A stretch of 64,000 nucleotides of DNA from Argyresthia goedartella (lineage: Eukaryota; Arthropoda; Insecta; Lepidoptera; Argyresthiidae): assembly GCA_949825045.1 (NCBI GenBank), contig OX463829.1, positions 30,629,715-30,693,714 on the forward strand, read 5' to 3'. Made by a program: the position numbers and the translations under genes. Position 1 is the first letter of the stretch; the number at the start of each line of letters is the position of its first letter. A model generated the notes under the pieces. That model saw nothing but the letters and a program-made list of their open reading frames with translations, ran no database searches and was not told the origin of the DNA. Positions 53,750-63,135 of the stretch are shown in pieces.

Positions 53750-55170
53750 GATGTGATGATGAACCCTAACAACACCCAAGTCTTCAACATCAACTGCAAA
53801 ACCCGTAACGGCATAGGATAACCTTAACAATGTACCAAACAACCTAACAACTTTGAGGAAGTATGAGTTTGGGAAAGTAAAAGTCTGTATAGATATATAC
53901 AAAGGGTCAATTATACCTTTTGATATTTTTAGGGAGGTCACAAATTTTAAAGTCCTGCTTCAATACATAGTGATGGAATCGGTAAGATATGCTCATCAGA
54001 ACGGTCGTGAACTCACAGTAAGCAATGAAGAGATGAATGCCTTTTTAGGCATAAACCTGAATATGGGCTACCATGTACTACCATCTATGAGATACTACTG
54101 GTCTACAGAACCACCACAATGAGTTGTGGCACTATAAGCCCTAATCGAAAAAATCTTCCGAAAAATGATCCAGCTGATAAAGATATGAAACGTGGTGACA
54201 CTTTACTAAAAGTTTCAATGGCATATCGTGTGTAAAATGGATGGATAATAAAGGGGTTCATTTATTGACTAACGTTTTTCCTCCTATGGAAAAGGAGACT
54301 GTAAAATGTCGTAAGGCTGGCTCTGGTGAAAAAAAATATGTTTTCTGTCCTTTGAGGGTCATCGAGTACAACAAAAACATGGGTGGCATTAATTTGATGG
54401 ACCAACGGATGAAACCTATGAAGTGGTTCGACGATCAACTATAAGATATTATCTCCGTTTGTTTTTGATCTGATGGATATAGCAGTGAATAACGCCTATA
54501 TTGTCTAAATGTCACCATAAGATTGTAAAAACCGTTAGTTGATAAACTAACGGTTTTTTTTTCGTTAGTTGGTCAACTTTCAACAGATAGTAAACTTACT
54601 GTAAGCAGATGCAGTATATGACGCGTTAGTTGATAAACTAACGGTTAAAACCGTTAAATACTGAACCGGTTTAAACTTAAACTGCAAACTAAATATCAGG
54701 GCAAACACTGCGATAGCTTAGGTGAAATAGTCTTCGTGTTAGTCTGGCATGTAAGAACAAAAGAAACGTAAATTCTAAACCCTGTCGGTCTGGTTTACTA
54801 TGTGTCGATAGTTGATCAACTAACGCGTTAGTTTATCAACTAACGGTTGTGACTATCTTACTTACGGTGACATATACAAAAATACATTCTAGCCTCCGTA
54901 TTGAGGGTGTTCTGTTGATTAGCTCACAATTCAGACAAGTCGTAGCTCGAAGTTGGATAAATGTTTTTTCTGTACGGCAGAGAGCTTTACAAACTTCTGT
55001 AACTAGAGAACACGTAGTTTTTTGAAACGGCCACTACCCACTCATAAGATGGAAAAGTCTGATATAAGAAAGAGGTGTGTAAACTGTGCTAAAGATAAAC
55101 AAGAAAATCGTACGAATATTGTTTGCATTATAATAATAGTAATATTTACGTTTGTTATACAAGATAGAAA
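53750..55170 (+). pseudogene. piggyBac transposase remnant
   Basis: 53853-54122 encodes the N-terminal core: KGSIIPFDIFREVTNF, FLGINLNMGYHVLPSMRYYW. 54123-54240 has GTISPNRKNLPKNDPADKD; the region between (with the first catalytic Asp residues) is deleted. 54241-54444 encodes MDNKGVHLLTNVFPP, CPLRVIEYNKNMGGINLMDQ with the last conserved Asp. After a MITE insertion the frame resumes YKNTF; 55049-55130 encodes RKRCVNCAKDKQENRTNIVC, the Cys-rich DNA-binding tail. No TTAA or TIR identified. Inactive. Confidence 0.85.
54509..54873. mobile_element. Palindrome-rich MITE inside piggyBac
   Basis: 365 bp. Ends ATGTCACC(A/G)TAAG inverted on the two sides, continuing for about 45 bp with a 5 bp gap. It contains perfect or near-perfect palindromes built from CGTTAGTTGATAAACTAACG: 54527-54558 (14 bp arms), 54624-54643 and 54811-54840 (one mismatch). 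Removing it with one TA rejoins the piggyBac frame NAYIV-YKNTF. No ORF. Confidence 0.85.
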
Positions 55171-55394
55171 TTGTTTTAAATGATAGAAATAACCACTGTA
55201 ACTATAATATTTTAGATTTGAATAAACCATATTTTAAAGTCGTTAAATTGATGTGCCCGAAAATTGATTCATATCCTCCTTAGATAACTGCGGAGACCCG
55301 CCGGGACATAATAGTAGTTTATCTACAAACGTATCATAATCCCTCTTTACTGCGTCCAAAAACCGCACGTTACGATCAGCATAATGTTAAATAA

Positions 55395-55975
55395 TAATGT
55401 TAGTTAAAAAATAAATGGATTCTCACATCCTCCACCTCCTCTACAACATTTTGCGGAATCCACGCTATCCAACCTTCCTACGAGACCGTTTTCAATTTGT
55501 TTCTTCCAGCAGGCCTCGGAGGACCCACACAGTTTCTATACTCACGACCCCACAATATAACACCGCAACTTACGAGCACGGGTTTAGACTCCGGGCCATT
55601 CGGTTGTGGAATGCACTCCCCTGCACCATCAGGGATAGTCCTACTCTCAATATCTTTAAAAGTCGTGTGAAGAAGCACTTCCTATCTCTTTAGAAATATA
55701 GGTAGTATTTATGTATTTATAATTTATATATGTATATATATTTAATATTTATTTATATTTAGGATGTATATTTTATGTATGTAGTTTATTGAGTTGTAAT
55801 TTAAGGTATGTGGTACACATCGGTCTACCCGTGCTCTGTGATTAACCTATCTCATCCTGACATGGTTTGCTGGAAGAGATCTCTTGTTAGAGATAAGCTC
55901 GCCTTTGTACACTATTTTAATATATATCTTGTCAATATAATTATTTGTGTGCAATAAAGAAATTATGAAATAACT
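55395..55975 (+). mobile_element. LINE-C 3' end
   Basis: 55415-55693 reads HILHLLYNILRNPRYPTFL, RFQFVSSSRPRRTHTVSIL, HGFRLRAIRLWNALPCTIR and FKSRVKKHFLSL. 3' UTR with the cassette at 55864-55912 and the end GTGCAATAAAGAAATTATGA. 5'-truncated but the frame is intact, one of the less decayed LINE-C ends. Confidence 0.85.
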
Positions 55976-56775
55976 TTGTAAAAACTTATTTCTTATCTGA
56001 ATATTGAACATTATGACCATAATGTGTAAATTTTCTACATATTATGACATTCAAATTTCGAACGCCGACGCCCTCCTGCGTGCCGCCCCTACTTTATCTG
56101 TAAAGTTAGTACTACAGAACAAGCTAAACAACTCAATGCCACAATGCCAGTCAAACATGCGGTTCCTGAATACAGCAAAGAGAGCTTATGATATGTGTGT
56201 AGATAAACACAATCGTAATTTCGTCTTTCATAAGCTGCTTCTGCAATTTTTCGTACTTTCTATCAAAAGTGATTTCCGATTTTTTTCGTTTTTGTTTTTC
56301 GAATAAGGAGTTCTTGATTAGTCTGTCCTGGTACGTGCTTTCTTTACGAAGCAAGTATATATATAAGAATAAACTGGGTTTCGTACGCTTCCTCTTCTTC
56401 AGGCGGCTATGCCACGATTCTAAACTATTGTTGGTCCGGAGTCGCTACTGACATGTGCCGATCTCGGTCAATAAAGATTTTGAGGGCCACTGGGCCGTGA
56501 AGTATTTTCCAAATTATTATACTGCCGCCATTTCCTTGTCTGTAGTATTACTAAGAATTTCGGTCCACCTTTTCAAAATTAGGTTTGCTGGCAGAAGTGG
56601 CAGGTAAAATGCCAGCTTTAACAGTTCTTTGCCGCTTTTGGTGTCATATACATGTAAAGCTTTCCCTTTTTTCCATATAGCGCAGTTATGATGGAAGAAG
56701 CAGCCCGTAATTTCTCACGCGGGATATACTGCATTGACTGCGTTTATTTGTGCACGTCCATAATCACATTCGTAT
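55976..56775. other. Unassigned sequence, partly open
   Basis: A 100-codon open stretch at 56004-56306 (FSTYYDIQISNADALLRAAP) has no recognised family. The remaining sequence shows no window-internal repeat. It may be part of the adjoining MULE-type element. Confidence 0.4.
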
Positions 56776-57306
56776 TTACAAATAGTTATAATAACAAATC
56801 TCGAAGAAATGTAAGTAGCCTCTCATAGGTATTTGTTGATTTATTTGGCAGCAATGCATAAATGATGGCCCTACATTTGATTCGTAGCTTGTACTGTAGT
56901 AATCGATATGGATGGTGAATAATTGTTCAAAAGGTTGTGGAGCCACCGCAAACGTACCATCTCCGAATACCATTTGCTTAAAGCACATATTTTTTAATAT
57001 ATTTACCCCAAGTTTGGTGCCAAATACTAGGTTCTTTTCATCTGTTCCATTTTCCCATAGCAAGAAGTCGTCTTTTAGTAATTTTGGCAAAACAACTTCC
57101 CCTGCTGTGCGGAATATTGTTGCCTTTACATCCAAAAACTCTTTTCTTAGTCTCTGACGAAATCGTCGTCGGAATCCTCAGAATTTTCGTCACATTCTAT
57201 TTTCAAAACAGTCTTCTAAAATTTCTTTGATCGGGTTGTGATTTTCACATACTTGTTTTTTGCAGTTTTCGTAGGCCAGATGCATTTTGTTATTGGATTT
57301 GGATAA
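56776..57306 (-). pseudogene. MULE transposase core remnant
   Basis: 57135-56776 encodes VVLPKLLKDDFLLWENGTD, MVFGDGTFAVAPQPFEQLFT and IHIDYYSTSYESNVGP. The GDGTF.VAP..F.QLFTIH pattern is the first catalytic-Asp block of Mutator-like transposases of insects. Upstream (57306-57160, minus) decayed acidic sequence ENSEDSDDDFVRD follows. It is cut from its N-terminal FLYWCH-like part (58754-58935) by an LTR element. The second and third catalytic blocks are missing. Confidence 0.75.
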
Positions 57307-57315
57307 ATACTGGGT

Positions 57316-57468
57316 TTATATATAAATTGATGTGAGATCTTACCACTTACCTAGTCTAGGTACGTGGTAAGATCTCACATGATAAATCCATTATCTGTAA
57401 TGGCTGACGGGTGCCTGAGATAAACTTAAATAATACGTGTGTACGTGAAATATCGAATCAGCCGGCAC
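57316..57468 (-). repeat. 3' LTR (truncated) of LTR element 2
   Basis: About 150 bp in common with 58596-58753. Contains a 17 bp-arm palindrome (57330-57380) whose inner arm is missing in the other LTR. Confidence 0.75.
57330..57380. repeat. Palindrome in the LTR, 17 bp perfect arms
   Basis: ATGTGAGATCTTACCAC (57330-57346) and its exact inverse (57364-57380), spacer TTACCTAGTCTAGGTAC, itself nearly palindromic. The 5' LTR lacks 15 bp of the second arm. Confidence 0.85.
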
Positions 57469-58524
57469 AGATACTAGGATAGATAGATAGGGGGAGTACC
57501 CCCCTTTATAATGTAAAACAAGTTAATTACATATCACAAATTAATTTAAAAATTATACATAGTAAATAACAAACATCGGTCAAACAGGAATGGCGACCGA
57601 AATTCCCCTTTTACAAAAATTTAAACATACAAAATACAAAACAAAACAAAAAATAATATATTCTACAAGACGTGATGCTTCGATATAGACACCGTGAGCA
57701 TTTTTTGCAAGTTCAGCAGATGCATGTTATGCTTCATAGACAATATCAGCCCAGTTGCTTACTATTGAAATCACGTTTCTTGCGTGCAAGGTCAGGAATG
57801 TAGTTATGCTGTCTTGACTTTGCGCTCCTCAATCTATGATTTATGTGCAACGTTGTTCTTCTAGGGGTTTGGGGCTATTTTGTTCTAAATTTATCATGGA
57901 TGCGAGGTCAATTGCCTGGTGCTTGCTCCATCTACTGCTCCTCGTTTGGAGTTGATGTTGCACGTGCCGTTGTATGATATTCTCAATGTCGTCTCTTTTT
58001 TCATAGACTGGGGTGCAGGGTCAGCGGTCATGGATAGGCCTCTCCATGTACTAGTCACTGTACTCTGTCATGACGAAGTGCTCGATGAGATGACTGATGA
58101 TGTTGATGATGATTGCTTCTGGCTGTGGAACTTTTGTCTGTTCCGGAACGATGGAACAAAGCGTTGCTTGTTCTTTACTCTTCTCTATTCTTGGCTATAT
58201 CACCGTGATTTTTGATATTATGTGGTGGGGTGTCTTCAGAACTCGCTATCAACCGATTATTGACCTGCGGTCCACAGTTGCGGTTATGAGGTTGCTGATG
58301 GGCTGCGTATTTTCCACTGCTGCTTCGTTGGCTTAGGATATGCGACCGAAGGCAGGAACTATTTCACCGATATCTCGGCAACTTGATGATGCAGTCTTCT
58401 TGACGCCTGAGTTTCCATTGCGGAAACATTTTGAAAGGCGAATCCCGCTTATTTCTTCACTTTGATGAAGATTTTACAGAAGGTTGCTCGATGTTCACTG
58501 TCGGGGTCACCACTTTGCCGACAG

Positions 58525-58753
58525 TGTGGCAACCGACGGGAGACGGAATAAAAGGCTTGGAATATGCACAATTACTATCTAACTTTATTATTATAAATAC
58601 TGGGTTTATATACAAATTGATGTGAGATCTTACCACATACCTAGATTAGGTACATGATTAATCCATTATCTGTGATGGCTGACGTGCTGACGCGTGTCTG
58701 AGATAAAACTCAAATAATACGTGTGTACGTGAGGTATCGAATCAGCTGGCACA
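58525..58753 (-). repeat. 5' LTR of LTR element 2
   Basis: Contains GTATATAAACCC (TATA-like) and AATAAAGTTAGATAG; ends near CACACTGTCGGCA before the PBS. Confidence 0.7.
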
Positions 58754-58935
58754 TATGGCTCACAAGTATGTGTTCCCTCTCGAAGTATTTGCATTTTATC
58801 CTGACCAATACTAAGTGATGCAGCACACTCATTTCGATTCACAAACTGCCATAGTGTACTACCATTCTTATTATCTGTTTTTAAATTAAAACGATGCATG
58901 CCATACACGATTTTTTTAATAAATTCATTTCTTTT
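58754..58935 (-). pseudogene. FLYWCH-like zinc finger, N-terminus of the MULE
   Basis: Minus strand reads VYGMHRFNLKTDNKNGSTLW, then FVNRNECAASLSI and REGTHTCEP. The spacing W...C...H-x-C/H fits the FLYWCH-type DNA-binding domain that precedes Mutator-like transposases in insects. It ends exactly at the LTR element 2 border (58753). Confidence 0.6.
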
Positions 58936-59099
58936 CTTCCATGATGCAAAGCCACACCCAAGTAAGATATTTGATTACGATTTGACGGAAGAATAGCGTA
59001 AGAAATAAGAGTTTAATCCATCTGAGTAAGAAACACATTATCTATGATGATTTTTATCATTGCACGAGAATTGTTATTCAATGAGTCTCTGAGTCGTCA

Positions 59100-59330
59100 G
59101 AACGAATAAAGTGTGACTAATTTCGTCACCTGCACATTTTGTCGTTTAAACGTTTTAGCTATAGCGGATTTTGACACATGTTGCCTTTGCATTTTGTTTT
59201 CAAGTTTTAACATGTTATTCATTAACAAGTAGACATTAATCTGATTCGTCACGTTTTGACAATTGCACATTTTGTCGTTTACGCATTTGGACCGTTGTAC
59301 ATGTTGACTTCATATCTTTTATGTACCGGC
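59100..59330. repeat. Imperfect direct repeats, TGCACATTTTGTCGTTTA
   Basis: TGCACATTTTGTCGTTTA occurs at about 59132 and 59264, each followed about 40-50 bp later by ACATGTTG. Possibly the terminal region of the MULE. Confidence 0.45.
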
Positions 59331-59634
59331 GGGTGCGGAGACACATGTGTCCCAAAAAAATTCGAGATAATTTACAAAAACAGCATTATTTTTCTTTTCG
59401 AATTATGTTTTTGTAACACCAAATCAATATTATTTCGTAACCGAGATCGTCCTTATTGTCCTATTAACCTCTGAACAACCGAACCGAGGGCAGTTGGGAC
59501 GGTTCGCGATTTTGAACCTTATGCCATTGTAATACATTTTGAAACCTGTCACGGAAAAGTTATCATTATCGTTACGTTATCTAAGAGGTTAATCTTATGG
59601 TCATGAAAGGGTTAACCTGGTAATATTTTACCTA

Positions 59635-59935
59635 AGTTTATACATTTACTTAGCAAACGTAATTTTTTGCCTCTTTTCTACATTGGACCACTGTGGGAGA
59701 AAGAGGGCATAGAAACTCCCAAAGATTGTTTTTTAGATCTCTTTAAAAAATTGGTTGTGCTTAACTGATACAAATATTACAATATTAATTATTGTGATTA
59801 ATAAGCAGGAAAAAATAATAACAAATTTTTTAACAACAAGGTCTTTGTTGAGCTAGATTAACCCCATACAGTCGCGTCATTTAAGTAATCTTGATCATTG
59901 TAATATCCTTTTTTACCCACGACGGAACGGAGATG
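59635..59935 (-). mobile_element. LINE-A 3' end, antisense
   Basis: 3' UTR (CATTGGACCACTGTGGGAGA on the plus strand) and the last codons up to GATATTACAATG-type sequence; broken at 59935 where Helitron-side sequence begins. Confidence 0.8.
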
Positions 59936-59989
59936 GTATATGCGTTTGGGGTGAGAGGATTTTTGTGCAAACCAATGTTGCCATTTTTT

Positions 59990-60370
59990 TCAAAAACTAC
60001 TAGTCCGATTTCGATGCGGTTTTCAGTGATGGGTTTGGGTTTGATAATTTGATTGGTGCATGTTCTTAGATAGGTGTTATGGTGACAACTCCCCAGGGGG
60101 CGCTGCAGTAAACATTTATTTGTGGAAAATCACAACTACGAGTACGATTTTGATGCCGTTTTTCAGTGATGAGTACGGGTTTGATTCGTGCATGTTCTTA
60201 GATAGGTGTTACGATGACAACTCACCAGGGGGCGCTGGGGTAAACATCTGTTTGTGCAAAACTAAAACTATTCGATTGATTCCGATGCGTTTTTTTTGTA
60301 ATGGGTTTGTGGTAATTAGTGAGGGTTCATAAATAGGTGTTACGGTAGGAACTCACTAGGGGCATTGCAG
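59990..60370. repeat. Three imperfect tandem units of about 130 bp
   Basis: Each unit has a CGATTT.GATGC.GTTTT.AGTGATG block, a GCATGTTCTTAGATAGGTGT block and ACAACTC.CCAGGGGGCGCTG. Units start near 59990, 60120 and 60250. They lie on the 3' side of the minus-strand Helitron frame. Confidence 0.75.
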
Positions 60371-60391
60371 AGATATTGTTTATATTAGCTA

Positions 60392-61690
60392 CTACATATT
60401 AAAGAAAGCCGATAGAACTTTCTTGATAACATTACAGTGAGGCCTCGCTTGTGCGCTGCGTTGTGTCGCGTCGTCGATTTTCCATACTTTTGACAGTTGC
60501 ATGTCACTGTCAAATATTTGGAAAAAGTCAAGGACAAATGGGGCCTGCCCCTCAGTGAACCAAGTATTGATACTTTCAATGTACAGATTATCGGCCACAA
60601 TCACAATATTATCAATGATACCAGTGTTCCACAAAGTTATATCTATAAATTTGCTGGTGGCTATTGATATAGCTGCTGCGGCTGTGCATTGTTTTCCACG
60701 ACTTTCTTCCCTAAATTTATCATGTCCCTGATTAAAAGATGTTCTTAGAGTTTCGCGTCCATTACCAATGTCTATAAAACAACTATGGTGGTTTGTTGTG
60801 GTAGATTCGCTATGGGACCTTTCAGTGCGAATTGGTGGAGTGGAGTCGGGTGCCATTTGGCAAATATCTCTAATATTAAAATGCACATTCGAGTAATCGT
60901 TTTGTACATTTCTGTACAGCTGATTGTTTTCTTTAAGCCAATATAATGCCGCCCACAATCGTTGAATGTCAACCGAAAACTGACGTTGTCTTTGGACCGA
61001 TTCAAGTTGTTCGCAAACGATAACTATTCCAGCTGAAGACATTCTTAGAGGTAACTGTTCAGCAATCTCTTCCAGATCTTGGCCAAACAATACTGCTTGG
61101 CCTTGAAAGCCATATTGTCCGAATCGTCCCGCGAGTTTTATTATCTTTATAAAAGGAATAACTCGAGGTAATAACCGCTTTTCCATATCTGATGATAGAC
61201 AGAAATATGGTATCTAAAAACAAGCTATTCCAATACGCTTGGGTTGGCATTCTTCCTCTCCGAACACTATTGGCACACCTGTTACACATAGTAATACGCA
61301 CCGCTTCTCCTTTTAATTCCTCGGGTAACACATTTGCTACTATTGGCAACTGACTATCAACTGCAGTTGTTTGTATTTGGTAGCACCGCTTCTTACAAAC
61401 AATACAAATAACGTCCGCATATTTGAAGATACTCACTTCAAATTGAGGTAGCTTTTCCCTGTAATTTGTATTATATGTTTGCTGGTGTTGGAGACGTGTT
61501 TGTCGTTCACGCATGGTCTCATTGAACCGCCGGTCAGAACGCAATGTGTTTTGTTTATAAAGTCTTTCTTCACGCCTTTCAGCGCTCTCTTGACTTCTCA
61601 ATGAAGCCATGCGAGATGCGCTGGCAGAAATTATCGCTTGATGTTCACCAAGGCTCTCTTGGCTTCTTAGTAAAGCTCGTGAGTATTTAT
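60392..61690 (-). pseudogene. Helitron-like protein remnant with a C76-type (tegument DUB-like) domain
   Basis: From about 61690 the minus strand has LLRSQESLGEHQAII and LRSQESAERREERL repeats typical of Helitron N-termini, then VCKKRCYQ, LPEELKGEAVRITMCNRCAN and MPTQAYWN. After a frame change at about 61180 it continues LAGRFGQYGFQGQAVLFGQD and QRLWAALYWLKENNQLY, conserved in insect Helitron proteins. It then passes into TSFNQGHDKFREESRGKQC, a pattern I associate with the peptidase C76-like (herpesvirus tegument deubiquitinase-like) domain of these proteins. The Rep and helicase domains are absent. Confidence 0.72.
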
Positions 61691-61977
61691 TTATTTATTA
61701 TTAATGTCAATTTGCACAGCATTAAGGAAACAGTTACAAATCGCTGCAAAAATTGCATAAGACATATCAATTCTTATTATATACATATGTACAAATTAAG
61801 AGTCATCAGAATAAATGACAATAACAATATACTGGATGGATAATTTGAACAATATTAACAAAAATAATAATTTCAATAATTCATCATTATCAAATCAAGA
61901 CAAAACTATTATGCATTCATCTCGCAGGACCTGGCACACTCTCGTATGATACGACCCTCCATGCATCACCAAACAGA

Positions 61978-62370
61978 TAATTAACCCCATACAGTCCCAT
62001 CATTTAAGTAATCTTGAACATTGTAATATCCCTTTTTCGACAAAGTCGCTTTAACATGGTTTTTAAATAGCTCAAATGGTAATTTCAAGATCTCCAGAGG
62101 TATTTTGTTGTATTAGAGAATGCATTGTCCCTTGAAAGAATTGCTAACCTTCGCGAGTCTAAACCGGGGCGCAAGTAGTCTGTGATTATTTCTTAGGTAA
62201 ACATTACAGCTATCGCTAAGTTTGGAAAATGTTGTGAGGTTCTTGCGTATATAAGTACATTACATTTTCGAAAATAAATTTACCAGCTACAGTTAGTATA
62301 CAATATCTTTAAAAATATCTCTTAAGGAGTCTGTTCGTTTTAAATTACAAATTGCTCGAATAGCTCTTTT
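61978..62370 (-). mobile_element. LINE-A fragment, antisense
   Basis: Matches 1280-1670 (3' coding end). Bounded on the right by LINE-C at about 62372. Confidence 0.8.
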
Positions 62371-62371
62371 C

Positions 62372-62750
62372 TGTTTATGCAGATGTCTTTTGGCTCAGCG
62401 CGAGCGAAGAACAACTGAACAAACTCGGATTCGGCTTATCTTCGGGTTTCGCAAGTATGATCATGTTTCGCTGTATGCTGTATCGCAAGGAATTGAAGTG
62501 GCTCCCGATACGTCTTCGCCGGCATACTCACATCCTTAATCTCCTATTCAATATTTTACGTAACCCTCGCTATCCTTCCTTTCTACGAGAACGTTTTTAT
62601 TTCCTTTCTTCCAGCAGGCTTCGGAGACCTCAGACTGTTTCCATGCTCACCCTACCACAGCATAGCACCGGTTTCTACGGGCACGGGTTTAGAATCCGGG
62701 CCACCCAGCTGTGGAACACACTCCTCTACACCATTAGGGGCAGTTCAACA
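62372..62750 (+). mobile_element. LINE-C fragment between LINE-A pieces
   Basis: 62457-62750 reads KELKWLPIRLRRHTHILNL, PSFLRERFYFLSSSRLRR, HGFRIRATQLWNTLLYTIR. The open frame to 62834 runs on into antisense LINE-A and is chimeric. Carries the same internal deletion junction as 42480-42530. Confidence 0.8.
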
Positions 62751-62995
62751 CAGAGGTATCTTGTTATAGTAGAGAATGCACTGACCCTTGAAAGTATTGC
62801 TACCCTTCGCGAGTCTAAACCGGGGCGCAAGTAGTCTGTGATTATTTATTAGGTAAACATTACAGCTATCGCTAAGTTTGGAAAATGTTGTGAGGTTCTT
62901 GAATATATAAGTACATTAAATTTTCGAAAATAAATTGACCACCTACAGTTGCTCAAATAGCTCTTTTCTGTAAAATAAAAATAGTTTTAATATCC
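62751..62995 (-). mobile_element. LINE-A fragment, antisense, second piece
   Basis: Repeats the same LINE-A segment as 62095-62370 rather than continuing it, so the two pieces are not halves of one copy. Confidence 0.75.
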
Positions 62996-63135
62996 ATAAT
63001 ATATAATTTAATATATATATATATTTAAGTTTACGGCTTTGTATTCTCATCCATCAATGGAGATCTAAAGACCCTAAAAGAATAAAATAATTTACAGCAG
63101 AGTTTTAGTTTTAAACTGACTCGCTGTACTTTTAT

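Larger units (their letters stand above)
57316..58753 (-). mobile_element. Small LTR element 2, antisense, inserted in the MULE
   Basis: Minus strand: 5' LTR from 58753 (TGTGCCAGCTGATTCGATA) to about 58525, then PBS TGGTGACCCCGACAG (about 58500-58515), about 1 kb internal without a preserved ORF, purine run AAAGGGGGGTACTCC (about 57490-57508), then the 3' LTR from 57468 (TGTGCCGGCTGATTCGATA) to 57316, where it is truncated. LTR start, PBS and polypurine tract resemble LTR element 1 (322-5256). It is either a non-autonomous or an internally deleted relative. Confidence 0.75.

Noticed and set aside
58097..58336. Open frame of 79 codons with hydrophobic stretches
   Set aside because: Lies inside LTR element 2 on the opposite strand, with no recognised domain.
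57307..58760. A simple segmental duplication of 150 bp
   Set aside because: The presence of a PBS-like TGGTGACCCC inside one copy and a purine run before the other makes LTRs the better explanation.
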